Shown here piece after piece: positions 18,018-29,091 of a stretch of DNA of 33,689 nucleotides (position 1 is the stretch's first letter; each line of letters begins with the position of its first letter). The stretch is from Flavobacteriaceae bacterium (GTDB taxonomy: Bacteria; Bacteroidota; Bacteroidia; Flavobacteriales; Weeksellaceae). Position numbers and translations under genes: made by a program. The notes under the pieces are model-generated. The model did not search any database. It saw only the letters and a program-made list of their open reading frames with translations, and was not told the origin of the DNA. The stretch is from assembly GCA_031276535.1 (NCBI GenBank), contig JAISMV010000129.1, positions 1 to 33,689 of the forward strand, given 5' to 3'.

Positions 18018-19211
18018 ATGAATTTACATGAATATCAAGGAAAAGAAATACTTTCATCATTTGGAGTAAGAGTACAGAGAGGTATTGTTGCCACTACACC
18101 GGAAGAAGCGGTAGAAGCAGCTAAAGAAATGAATGATAAAACAGGAACGAACTGGTGGGTAGTAAAAGCTCAGATACATGCGGGAGGAAGAGGAAAAGGC
18201 GGAGGAGTTAAACTGGCAAAATCTTTAGAAGAAGTAAAAGAAAAAGCATCGGAAATAATAGGAATGAATCTGATTACTCCTCAAACATCAAAAGAAGGGA
18301 AAAAAGTACATCAGGTATTCATAGCCGAAGATATGTATTATCCGGGAGAGGCAAAAGTGGAAGAATTTTACATGTCCGTTTTACTGGATAGAGCAAAAGG
18401 TAAAAACACGATTATCTACTCCACCGAAGGAGGAATGGATATAGAGTCCGTAGCGGAAAAAACTCCCGAGAGAATTTTTACAGAAGAAATAGATCCTGCT
18501 GTAGGTCTGCAAAGTTTTCAGGCTCGCAAAATAGCTTTTAACCTAGGACTTAGCGGAGATGCTTTTAAAGATATGGTTAAATTTGTATCTGCTCTGTACA
18601 AGGCATATATAGAAAGTGATGCCACTTTGTTTGAAATTAATCCGGTTTTGAAAACCTCGGATAATAAAATTGCCGCAGTAGACGCAAAAGTAACCATAGA
18701 TAACAATTCCCTTTTCCGACACGCAGACTATCTGAAGTTACGGGACATCAGGGAAGAAGACCCTACGGAAGTAGAAGCAGGAGAAGCAGGATTAAACTTT
18801 GTGAAATTAGATGGAAATGTAGGATGTATGGTAAATGGAGCAGGTTTGGCAATGGCTACCATGGACATTATCAAGCTTTCAGGAGGAAATCCGGCAAACT
18901 TTTTGGATGTAGGAGGAACCGCTGATGCTGAGAGAGTAGAAAAGGCATTCCGGATTATTTTGAAAGATGATGCCGTACAAGCAATTTTAGTAAATATCTT
19001 CGGAGGTATCGTTCGTTGCGATCGGGTGGCTCAGGGAATTCTGGATGCATATAAGAATTTGGGAGATTTCATTAAAGTTCCTATAATTGTCCGCCTACAG
19101 GGAACAAACGCTGAAATTGCCAAGAAAATGATTGACGACAGCGGTTTGAAAGTTCTTTCCGCAATTACTTTAGAAGACGCAGCAAAAGCAGTAGCAGAAG
19201 CTTTAGCATAA
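18018..19211 (+). CDS. sucC: Succinate--CoA ligase (ADP-forming) beta subunit
   Basis: MNLHEYQGKEILSSFGVRVQRGIVA...WVVKAQIHAGGRGKGGGVKLAKS...FLDVGGTADAERVEKAFRII...NIFGGIVRCDRVAQGI. Confidence 0.96.
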   Translation: MNLHEYQGKEILSSFGVRVQRGIVATTPEEAVEAAKEMNDKTGTNWWVVKAQIHAGGRGKGGGVKLAKSLEEVKEKASEIIGMNLITPQTSKEGKKVHQVFIAEDMYYPGEAKVEEFYMSVLLDRAKGKNTIIYSTEGGMDIESVAEKTPERIFTEEIDPAVGLQSFQARKIAFNLGLSGDAFKDMVKFVSALYKAYIESDATLFEINPVLKTSDNKIAAVDAKVTIDNNSLFRHADYLKLRDIREEDPTEVEAGEAGLNFVKLDGNVGCMVNGAGLAMATMDIIKLSGGNPANFLDVGGTADAERVEKAFRIILKDDAVQAILVNIFGGIVRCDRVAQGILDAYKNLGDFIKVPIIVRLQGTNAEIAKKMIDDSGLKVLSAITLEDAAKAVAEALA

Positions 19212-19231
19212 GAGAAACAATAATAATAATC

Positions 19232-19270
19232 AAAAAAGCCCTTTTTCAGACTCTGAGAAGGGCTTTTTTT
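19232..19270 (+). terminator. Intrinsic terminator of sucC
   Basis: AAAAAAGCCCTT...AAGGGCTTTTTTT with an inner TCAGA/TCTGA extension. The A/T flanks could allow bidirectional function. Confidence 0.85.
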
Positions 19271-19416
19271 AATTGCAGACATAATCCGTCTGACTAAAGG
19301 TTTTTTCCTTTACCCCATTGATGCGTATTATTTCAGCTATGTATGGTTTTGTATGGGATCAATTTTCAGACTTTGTAAAGAAAATTTAAAAAATAACGAA
19401 ATCGGGAATAAGCAGG

Positions 19417-20868
19417 TTAGTGTTTGGTCAGCAATAATTGTTGATTTATTACATCCGGAATTTCTTCCTGATAATGAGTTACATAAATAAGCGCTTTGTC
19501 GGGAGTACAGAAATTTTCTATAATTTTTTTCACTTTATGTTTATTTTCCCCGTCCAGTCCGTGCAGAGGTTCGTCCAAGATCAAGAGGGAAGGATCTTTT
19601 ACAAACACCCGGGCTAAAAGAACGAGACGTTGCTCTCCGGTAGAAACAGTTAAAAAAGAAGTGTCCTTTATCCTTTCAATTCCGAAAATTTTCATCCATA
19701 ATAAAGTTGTTTTTTTCTGTTCTTCGTTGCATTTCTTATAAAGCCCGATGGTATCAAAAAAGCCGGAACCTACGACATCCAGACAGCTCACATTTTTTTG
19801 ATAATACAGATGCATTTCAGGGGAGATATATCCTATATGCTTTTTGATGTCCCAGATACTTTCTCCGGTTCCTCTTTTACGGTCGAACAAAGTAATATCA
19901 TTGGCATAGCCCTGAGGGTTGTCGGCAGCTATCAGACTCAATAGTGTAGATTTGCCGGATCCGTTAGGTCCCAGCAAAGCCCATTTTTCTCCTCTTTTCA
20001 CCTGCCAGCATAAATCTTTCAGTACAACCCGGGATCCGTATTTTATAGTAATATTTTTTAATATCAACGCATTTTCAAAGTCAGTTTTTTCTTTTTTGTC
20101 GGGGAGTTCGGATAAACATGCTATATTTATCCCGGACTCAAATAAAGTTTTATGCAGGGTTTTGTCGGATAAAAAATCGGAACAACGAAGGGGCGGAAGC
20201 AGTGTCTTATTCTTTACCGGCAATACATGGGTGATCATATGAGGAATATCCGTTATATCAGATACGACAAGAATAATTTGTAGATTTCCTATCCGGGATA
20301 GTTGTTCCAGAATTTCTTTCAGTATGATTCTCGAGCCGGCATCTAATCCGATAAAAGGGTTGTCTATGATTAAAACTTGGGGATTGGAGGATAGAGAACG
20401 GACAATTAAAAATTTGCGGAGTTCTCCGCTTGAGAGCAGATTGATTTTTTTTTCAACCAGATCTTCGATTCCAAAAGCGGAAATCAATATCCGTATCCGG
20501 TTTTGATCCGGCTCTTTATCCAAAAGATCTTTTACTGTGGCTATTTCCTCTTCCAGACCTATGTTCCAGCGTTGTTGGTAATAGCTGTTTTGCATGTCTG
20601 TGAGGTTGTAAATATCGCGGAATGCAACAAATTTTATAATTTTTCGTGTGTTTTGATGAGCGTCCTGTTCATCGTTGCAAATGATTTCTCCGGATTTCAA
20701 CGCATATTTTCCGGTCAGAATATCCATAAGCAGGGTTTTCCCGGCTCCGTTCGGGCCGATTACCGCCCAATGTTCGTTTTTTTTGATTGTCCAGTTGATC
20801 GGTTGATTGAATGCGAGAAAATCCATTCTTGGGATTGCATCTTTAATTTTGATAAGTACTTCAGGCAT
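19417..20868 (-). CDS. Tandem-domain ABC ATPase, ModF/PhrA-like, no transmembrane segments
   Basis: Two NBDs: GPNGAGKTLLMDIL...LLSSGELRKFLIVRSLSSNPQVLIIDNPFIGLD and GPNGSGKSTLLSLI...VSTGEQRLVLLARVFVKDPSLLILDEPLHGLD. ATG at 20868 is the likely start rather than the ORF-track TTG at 20877. Confidence 0.85.
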   Translation of the reverse strand: MPEVLIKIKDAIPRMDFLAFNQPINWTIKKNEHWAVIGPNGAGKTLLMDILTGKYALKSGEIICNDEQDAHQNTRKIIKFVAFRDIYNLTDMQNSYYQQRWNIGLEEEIATVKDLLDKEPDQNRIRILISAFGIEDLVEKKINLLSSGELRKFLIVRSLSSNPQVLIIDNPFIGLDAGSRIILKEILEQLSRIGNLQIILVVSDITDIPHMITHVLPVKNKTLLPPLRCSDFLSDKTLHKTLFESGINIACLSELPDKKEKTDFENALILKNITIKYGSRVVLKDLCWQVKRGEKWALLGPNGSGKSTLLSLIAADNPQGYANDITLFDRKRGTGESIWDIKKHIGYISPEMHLYYQKNVSCLDVVGSGFFDTIGLYKKCNEEQKKTTLLWMKIFGIERIKDTSFLTVSTGEQRLVLLARVFVKDPSLLILDEPLHGLDGENKHKVKKIIENFCTPDKALIYVTHYQEEIPDVINQQLLLTKH

Positions 20869-21032
20869 TAGCTCCAATTTAAGTGGTGAGAATAAAGACT
20901 TTGTGGTTGTCCGATAAGATTAATATCAAATTTCAATGAAGGTTCAACTTTAGTGCTTGCGTTGTGGATGCGATTAGTGAAGATGTATCATTTTCCTGTT
21001 GATATATGTATCGTGTCTGATTTCCGGGGCGC

Positions 21033-21767
21033 TTACATTTTTTGTATTATTTCATTAGCTTTTTCCAGATCTTCCGGGGTGTCAATTCCTACGCCAATAA
21101 ATTCCGTTTCAACCAATTTTATTTTCATTCCGTATTCCAAATATCGAATACATTCTATTTTTTCCGCTTTTTCATTCTGCAACATTTGAAGCCGGGTAAA
21201 GTTCAATAAAGACCGCTTTCGAAAAGCATAAACGCCTACATGCCAAAAATACTCCGCCTGAAAATTCGTTTCTCTGGGATAAGGGATAACGGATCGTGAA
21301 AAGTATAATGCATAGTTATTTTTATCTTTAATTACTTTAACGTTGTTAGGATTTTTTATAGAATCCCAATCCTCCATCTTTCGGATCAAAGTGGCTACGT
21401 CTATCTCGTTATTTACATCTTCCCTGAATACTTGTATCAACTGTGCCAAAGGTTCTTTTTTCACAAAGGGTTCATCTCCCTGTATGTTGAGCACAACGTC
21501 ACAATCCAGATTTTCAATAGCCTCGGCGATTCTGTCGCTTCCCGTTTCATGTTCTTTTATACTCATAATGGCTTTCCCTCCGTTTTGGGTAATTTCATTA
21601 TATATAATTTCCGAATCTGTGGCTACGAAGACATCGTCGAAAAGACGAGTTTCTTTTGCATTTTCATAGGTAGAACGGATTACGGTCTTATCTCCTAGCA
21701 TTTTCATCAACTTCGCCGGAAATCGGGATGCTGCATACCGGGCAGGAATTACTGCTATAATTTTCAC
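21033..21767 (-). CDS. kdsB: 3-deoxy-manno-octulosonate cytidylyltransferase
   Basis: [37 protein letters not shown]...[12 protein letters not shown]...[18 protein letters not shown]...[13 protein letters not shown]. Confidence 0.95.
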   Translation of the reverse strand: MKIIAVIPARYAASRFPAKLMKMLGDKTVIRSTYENAKETRLFDDVFVATDSEIIYNEITQNGGKAIMSIKEHETGSDRIAEAIENLDCDVVLNIQGDEPFVKKEPLAQLIQVFREDVNNEIDVATLIRKMEDWDSIKNPNNVKVIKDKNNYALYFSRSVIPYPRETNFQAEYFWHVGVYAFRKRSLLNFTRLQMLQNEKAEKIECIRYLEYGMKIKLVETEFIGVGIDTPEDLEKANEIIQKM

Positions 21768-21784
21768 TTTATGATATTTTCATA

Positions 21785-21792
21785 CAAAGATA
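21785..21792 (-). promoter_or_regulatory. -7 element TATCTTTG for kdsB
   Basis: Minus-strand TATCTTTG, 17 nt upstream of the kdsB ATG. Confidence 0.45.
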
Positions 21793-21840
21793 ACCAAAAA
21801 ATCGGGAGTTCTTATGCCCGAAATATACCCAAAAAAATAA

Positions 21841-21870
21841 TGAGGCTGCCTGATTTTTCAGGCAGCCTCA
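21841..21870 (-). terminator. Strong terminator downstream of the OmpA-family gene
   Basis: Perfect 13-bp stem TGAGGCTGCCTGA-TTTT-TCAGGCAGCCTCA; minus strand continues TTATTTTTTT. Confidence 0.85.
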
Positions 21871-21896
21871 TGTTTTTATAATTTAGTAATTATTTC

Positions 21897-23288
21897 TTAT
21901 TTTTTTATCAGTACTTCTTCTGTTATAGAAACTTTGGAACCTGATTGATCTAAAATAACCACTCTTCTGTTTTCTTTGTTACAAGCATTTTGGTTAGGAT
22001 AAAGGATGTTTCCGTCTTCATCTTTAGCCTTGTTGATATCGCTGTCTTTACATAGCAATTCTGATTTACCAAATCCTCTGGCTATTAATCTGTCTTTTTC
22101 AATTCCTTCTTTTATTAATTCATTAACTACAGATTGTGCTCTTTGTTTGGAGATTCTCTTGTTAACAGCTACGGAACCTACTTTGTCTGTATGACCGTCT
22201 ACATAGAATTTCTTACCTGCAAAGCTTTCATCTTTCAACATTTTAGCTGCTTCTGCTACTAGTGGTAGAGATTCTGCGGTTAATTTTGAACTGTTGAACT
22301 CAAAAATGATGTTTTTCAATTTATGTGTTACATCTTTGGTTTCCCAAGGACAACCGTTGTTTTCTTTAGGACCTTTTACTGTCGGACAACCATCGTTTAC
22401 GTCAGGGATTCCGTCTCCGTCAGTATCAGGACATCCTTGGAACTCAGCAGGACCTGCTTCATTCGGACAAGTGTCGTCTGCATCAGGGATTCCATCTCCG
22501 TCAGTATCAGGACATCCTTGGAACTGAGGCAATCCTATGGTATCAGGACATTTGTCTTCGTCATCCGGAATTCCGTCTCCGTCTCTGTCGGTTACTACCG
22601 GTTCTTCAACTGGCGGCGGAGGCAGCACTTCTTCTTTCTTAGCTCCAAATCTGAAGACTAAAGCAGCTGAATGCTGGAAGAAGTCAGCATAATCATTAGA
22701 ATAAGAAGGCGCCCAGTTATACTGAGATTCTATGTTTAAACCGAAATTTTTAGTAAACCAGAAATTAATCCCCACTCCTCCGTTTGCTACGAAGTTATCG
22801 TTTTTACCGGAGAATTTACCTCTCAATTGGTGTTTTTCTTCTTTGTAATCTTTATTGTATGGTTGGTATGGGTTGTCTTCGTCTATTTTGATATTATCAT
22901 AAGAGTAATTATGATAATTAGCCCCAACTCTTAAATACGGATCAAACCAGGAATTTTCACTAAATGGCGTCCATCTCAAACCCAATCCTGCTAAAATAAA
23001 GAATTCGTCTTTGATTTTTAATCTCTTGTTGTCTATTTCCCCTATCGAAGCTTGAAGATCAATAGCAAAATGTTTTGCGAGACTTCTTGCTACAGTTATT
23101 TTAGACAACGGAGGAACTATACTATAGTCACTAGTGTCAAAAAAACCATCAAAAACACCACGTACAGAAGTATGGTCGGTAGCGTGTGCTCCCACTCCAA
23201 TATACCACTTATTTGTAGTATTCTGAGCAAACACAGTAGTTACTAACATAGTAGCTAGTGCTGTACATAATAAACTGAACTTTTTCAT
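21897..23288 (-). CDS. OmpA-family outer-membrane protein: beta-barrel, thrombospondin type-3 (Ca-binding) repeats, OmpA C-terminal domain
   Basis: Signal peptide; DRDGDGIPDDEDKCPDTIGLPQFQGCPDTDGDGIPDADDTCPNEAGPAEFQGCPDTDGDGIPDVNDGCP; C-terminal FYVDGHTDKVGSVAVNKRISKQRAQSVVNELIKEGI...NRRVVI. Confidence 0.95.
   Translation of the reverse strand: MKKFSLLCTALATMLVTTVFAQNTTNKWYIGVGAHATDHTSVRGVFDGFFDTSDYSIVPPLSKITVARSLAKHFAIDLQASIGEIDNKRLKIKDEFFILAGLGLRWTPFSENSWFDPYLRVGANYHNYSYDNIKIDEDNPYQPYNKDYKEEKHQLRGKFSGKNDNFVANGGVGINFWFTKNFGLNIESQYNWAPSYSNDYADFFQHSAALVFRFGAKKEEVLPPPPVEEPVVTDRDGDGIPDDEDKCPDTIGLPQFQGCPDTDGDGIPDADDTCPNEAGPAEFQGCPDTDGDGIPDVNDGCPTVKGPKENNGCPWETKDVTHKLKNIIFEFNSSKLTAESLPLVAEAAKMLKDESFAGKKFYVDGHTDKVGSVAVNKRISKQRAQSVVNELIKEGIEKDRLIARGFGKSELLCKDSDINKAKDEDGNILYPNQNACNKENRRVVILDQSGSKVSITEEVLIKK
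22402..22525. repeat. 81-bp-period intragenic repeat encoding TSP3 units (copies 22402-22444 and 22483-22525)
   Basis: 43-nt copies TCAGGGATTCC(G/A)TCTCCGTCAGTATCAGGACATCCTTGGAACT differing at one position; a third diverged copy lies near 22565. Confidence 0.85.
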
Positions 23289-23310
23289 ATATAAAATCTA
23301 ATTTAAGTTG

Positions 23311-23340
23311 CAAAGTAACGCTTTTCTCAGATAAAAACAA
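23311..23340 (-). promoter_or_regulatory. Promoter of the OmpA-family gene (TTG-N19-TTACTTTG)
   Basis: Minus-strand TTG (complement 23338-23340), 19-bp spacer, TTACTTTG (complement 23311-23318), upstream of the ATG at 23288. The -7 element is a variant of TAnnTTTG. Confidence 0.6.
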
Positions 23341-23348
23341 AGAAAAAA

Positions 23349-25475
<2,127 letters not shown>

Positions 25476-25542
25476 TCGGACACGTCTCCGGTCTTATTTT
25501 TCAATTAGTAAATGCAAATGTCGGACTAGGACTTAAGTTTTG

Positions 25543-25550
25543 TACTTTTG
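25543..25550 (+). promoter_or_regulatory. -7 element TACTTTTG, 5 nt upstream of the ABC half-transporter ATG (candidate leaderless)
   Basis: TACTTTTG 25543-25550; ATG 25556. Confidence 0.5.
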
Positions 25551-25555
25551 CGTTT

Positions 25556-27313
25556 ATGAGTGCTTTAAAAACGTTAAATCCGTACTTTTACAGACATAAA
25601 AAATTACTCATATCGGGAGTAGGATTTATTATCCTCTCCAATTTTCTTACCATTTATCCTGTAAAATTTGTAGGAAAGGCGGTTGATATTATCGTCGAGA
25701 CCTTAACTCAACAGAAGGATCAGGATGTAAACACTCTACTTAAACAGCTTGTATTGTATGGAGGAATAATTGTATTAGCCCCTATTATTTCAGGGATTAT
25801 GAAGTTTTACATGAGGCAGACCCTAATCGTTGCCTCACGAAAGATCGAATTTGAATTAAAAAATAATATCTATAAACAGTATCAGATCCTTTCCGTTAGC
25901 TTTTTTAAGAAATCCAAAATAGGAGATTTGATGAACCGGATCAGTGAAGATGTGGTAAATGTCAGACAATATCTGGGACCCGGAATTATGTACAGTATCA
26001 ATCTGGTTGTTATGTTGTTGATCATGCTGCTGTATATGCTGGCTTCAGACCCCGTAATGACCGTTTGTTCCTTATTGCCGCTTCCGTTCCTTTCGTATTT
26101 TATCTATAAGCAAAGTACCATTATTAATAAAAAAACTAAAATGGTACAAAGCAAGCAATCTGAATTATCCTCTTTTGTACAAGATTCATTTTCAGGGATC
26201 AGAGTGTTGAAATCCTTTACAAAAGAAGAATATAGTATTTCCAAATATGTAATAAAGTCGAATGAATACAGAAAAAAATCCCTTTCTTTAGCCACAACGG
26301 AAGCTTTTTTCTCTCCCATCATGCTTTTGATCATCGGGCTAAGCAATATTTTTATCCTGTATGTCGGGGGACAAAGATATATAGACGGGAAAGTAAATGT
26401 AGGAACCATTACAGACTTCTTCCTGTATCTCAATATATTGATATGGCCTTTCACGGCTTTGGGCTGGGTCACTTCCATGACCCGAAGAGCGGAGGCTTCT
26501 ATGGAAAGAATTAATGATTTTCTTACGGTTAAAGAAGAAATCAAAAACACCAATTCGGAAAACTATCCTATAAAAGGAAAAATCCGTTTTGAAAATGTAA
26601 GTTATACCTATCCTAACACAGGAATCAAAGCTCTGGAGAATATATCTTTTGAAATAAACCCCGGAGAAACGGTTGCGCTCATGGGGAAAACAGGCTCCGG
26701 AAAATCTACCGTAGCCTTATTATTAGAACGTTTAATAGAACCCGATTCGGGCATCATCTATATTGATGACAAACCTTTGCAGGAACATAATCTGGAATTG
26801 ATCCGAAAAGAAATCGGATATGTTCCCCAAGAAAGTTTTTTATTTTCGGATACAATATTCAACAATATTGCCTATGGGATAGAAAACCCCACGTTAGAAC
26901 AGGTCAAAAAATATGCTAAAAAGGCGGAAATCCATTCCAGTATCATGGAATTTAAGGAACAGTACCGTACAGAGGTAGGAGAAAGAGGTGTGACGCTTTC
27001 CGGAGGACAGAAACAACGAATTTCAATTTCCCGGGCATTAATTAAGAACCCTGCCATATTTTTGTTCGATGACAGCCTGTCTGCAGTGGATACGGAAACG
27101 GAAGAAAAAATATTAACTAATATAGAAAATGATATTGATGTTAAAACTACAATAATAATTACCCACAGAGTATCGGCAGCTAAGAATTCGAATAAAATCA
27201 TCGTTTTGGAACAAGGAAAGTTAACAGAAACGGGTACGCATAAAGAATTGCTTTCTACAGGCGGATTCTATTCCGAATTATATAAAAAACAAATATCCGA
27301 AAAACTATCATAA
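25556..27313 (+). CDS. ABC half-transporter (TMD-NBD), MdlA/LmrC-like
   Basis: Six-TM N-terminus; GKTGSGKSTVALLLERLIEPDSG...GVTLSGGQKQRISISRALIKNPAIFLFDDSLSAVDTETEEKIL...ITHRVSAAKNSNKIIVLEQGKLTETGTHKEL. Confidence 0.92.
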   Translation: MSALKTLNPYFYRHKKLLISGVGFIILSNFLTIYPVKFVGKAVDIIVETLTQQKDQDVNTLLKQLVLYGGIIVLAPIISGIMKFYMRQTLIVASRKIEFELKNNIYKQYQILSVSFFKKSKIGDLMNRISEDVVNVRQYLGPGIMYSINLVVMLLIMLLYMLASDPVMTVCSLLPLPFLSYFIYKQSTIINKKTKMVQSKQSELSSFVQDSFSGIRVLKSFTKEEYSISKYVIKSNEYRKKSLSLATTEAFFSPIMLLIIGLSNIFILYVGGQRYIDGKVNVGTITDFFLYLNILIWPFTALGWVTSMTRRAEASMERINDFLTVKEEIKNTNSENYPIKGKIRFENVSYTYPNTGIKALENISFEINPGETVALMGKTGSGKSTVALLLERLIEPDSGIIYIDDKPLQEHNLELIRKEIGYVPQESFLFSDTIFNNIAYGIENPTLEQVKKYAKKAEIHSSIMEFKEQYRTEVGERGVTLSGGQKQRISISRALIKNPAIFLFDDSLSAVDTETEEKILTNIENDIDVKTTIIITHRVSAAKNSNKIIVLEQGKLTETGTHKELLSTGGFYSELYKKQISEKLS

Positions 27314-27321
27314 AAAAACAA

Positions 27322-27352
27322 TTGTAATTATGCAGGTATTTTTATACTTTTG
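27322..27352 (+). promoter_or_regulatory. Promoter of the DUF3276 gene (TTG-N20-TACTTTTG)
   Basis: TTG 27322-27324, TACTTTTG 27345-27352. Confidence 0.55.
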
Positions 27353-27417
27353 CTGCACTTAAAGTAAAATATGACTGTTTTAACCTGTTTATAAAAAGAA
27401 ACTAAAACATAAATAAG

Positions 27418-27801
27418 ATGAATGATTTTGAAAATATAGAGAAGAAAGAAAGTGAAATTTTCTCTAAAGTATTAAGAGCCGGAAAAAGAACCTATTTTTT
27501 TGATGTAAGAGAAACTAAAGCAGGAGATTACTACCTAACTATTACTGAAAGTAAAAAGAATGTTTCAGAGGAAGGAGCGTCAGGTTTTAAAAAATTTAAA
27601 ATCTATTTATACAAAGAAGATTTTAAAAACTTTAAAGATATTCTGGAAGAAACCACCTCTTTTATTATAAAAGAAACCGGAGAAAAAGTTATTTCGGAGA
27701 GACATCGAGACGATTTTCATTTATTACCGGAAGAAAATAAAGAAAATCAAAACCCCACAGGTGTTTCCAATTACACAAACGTAGATTTTGATGACATTTA
27801 A
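27418..27801 (+). CDS. DUF3276 / PUR-alpha-like small protein
   Basis: EIFSKVLRAGKRTYFFDVRETKAGDYYLTITESKK...KFKIYLYKEDFKNFKDILEETTSFI: Bacteroidota DUF3276 (PUR-like) pattern. Confidence 0.85.
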   Translation: MNDFENIEKKESEIFSKVLRAGKRTYFFDVRETKAGDYYLTITESKKNVSEEGASGFKKFKIYLYKEDFKNFKDILEETTSFIIKETGEKVISERHRDDFHLLPEENKENQNPTGVSNYTNVDFDDI

Positions 27802-28050
27802 TTTATAACCCGGATTAGAATAATCAATAGGTTGCTGGGTGATTTCATCAGTAAATGCGAAACATCTGGTAAAAAGAATAAAAGCAGTACATTTATAGTG
27901 TTGAATGACTAATATTTAAGTTATTTACATCCAGAGTTGATTTCGGATGAAATCACAAATTTTTCTAAATGGAATCGGTTAAAATCGGAAGATTGATTGC
28001 CCCGTTTCGGATGTATTTCAGGCTGGAAAAATGGTGTCCTGCGGGTTGAT

Positions 28051-28920
28051 TTATTTCATCATCCATTGTTTAGGGGTGACACCATATTTTTTCTTAAACG
28101 CCTCAATAAAATGACTGGGGTTTTCATACCCCAGATCATAAGCTATTTCCTGAACCTGCTTTACTTTCAGATCCAGTTTTTCCCTGCCTATTTCCAGTTT
28201 GGTATCTAATATAAAGTTGGAAAAGGTTTTCCCATAAAGTTTTTTAAATCCGTCTTTAATTTTATATTCGCTCAGATTCATTTTTTCCGAAATAACTTTC
28301 AGTGTAGGAGGGGAGGCGATATTATCCAAAAGCAGTTCTTTTATTTCCTGAATCTGGCGGATAAATTTTTCATCTTTGATCGGAACAGAAGCCCCCGTAG
28401 TATCATCCGGACGCGAAAAATATTGTATTAACAGCTCATTGAGCTTTACTGTGAGATACATATTTTCAAATTCCGGCTCCAAAGAATAGTCCTCCAGTTG
28501 GGTGATGATTAATTTTTCGGGAACGCTTAGCGGTTTTTCCTGATATACGGTATTATACGGTTCTCCCGTGAAGAAAGGGAGTTTCTCTTTATTCCGGGAG
28601 AAAATTTCTTCAATCTTCTGAATAGTTATTACAAAAATGATCAGTTTGGATTTTCTGGATAGGCTGATATTAATAGGAACATCAATATCGGGTTGAAAAA
28701 GAAGCAGAGAATTCCCTTCTTTCATCAGGAAAGAATCATTCCCCTCAAAATGAAAGGTTGCCCCTCCTTTGGTGCAAAAATAAAACTGTACGAATCGTTT
28801 CCCTACCGGTTTGGAAATCGTATCGGTCAAAACGGTATAATTATCAATCTGAGCAAGATAAATGTCCGCTCCTATTTTATTTTCCCTGATTCTACTTTTA
28901 AAGGTATTTTTTAAATCCAT
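28051..28920 (-). CDS. AraC-family transcriptional regulator
   Basis: C-terminal double HTH: LKVISEKMNLSEYKIKDGFKKLYGKTFSNFILDTKLEIGREKL...VQEIAYDLGYENPSHFIEAFKKKYGVTPKQWM. Confidence 0.93.
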   Translation of the reverse strand: MDLKNTFKSRIRENKIGADIYLAQIDNYTVLTDTISKPVGKRFVQFYFCTKGGATFHFEGNDSFLMKEGNSLLLFQPDIDVPINISLSRKSKLIIFVITIQKIEEIFSRNKEKLPFFTGEPYNTVYQEKPLSVPEKLIITQLEDYSLEPEFENMYLTVKLNELLIQYFSRPDDTTGASVPIKDEKFIRQIQEIKELLLDNIASPPTLKVISEKMNLSEYKIKDGFKKLYGKTFSNFILDTKLEIGREKLDLKVKQVQEIAYDLGYENPSHFIEAFKKKYGVTPKQWMMK

Positions 28921-28961
28921 ATCCTGATCGCTTAAAAAACTGATGTAAACAACGAAAGCAC

Positions 28962-28975
28962 ATGATTTTTATCAT
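28962..28975. promoter_or_regulatory. FNR-like inverted repeat ATGAT-TTTT-ATCAT between the AraC gene and hemA
   Basis: Perfect 5+4+5 palindrome in the divergent intergenic region; its core TGATTTTTATCA is the reverse complement of the sucC-promoter box. Confidence 0.45.
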
Positions 28976-29070
28976 AACAAACCCTATTTAGACCTGTTCC
29001 AAACTTACAAAAATTTACTTTCACAGGTATTTTTTTGTAAATATAGGTATTTTCTATGTTTTGTCATTGA

Positions 29071-29078
29071 TAAATTTG
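29071..29078 (+). promoter_or_regulatory. -7 element TAAATTTG of hemA
   Basis: TAAATTTG 13 nt upstream of the ATG at 29092. Confidence 0.5.
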
Positions 29079-29091
29079 TCTCAACAAAACT

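Noticed and set aside
18018-19270. sucC without sucD, considered as an incomplete operon
   Set aside because: A clean terminator follows sucC; unlinked sucC/sucD is common in Flavobacteriia as far as I know.
20445-20456. A9 run in the ModF-like gene (T9 on the plus strand) as a phase-variation tract
   Set aside because: The frame is intact and the run encodes Glu-Lys-Lys in a plausible position; similar runs are common in this AT-rich genome.
20503-20871. 122-aa plus-strand ORF antisense to the ModF-like gene
   Set aside because: Antisense shadow ORF with no recognisable motif.
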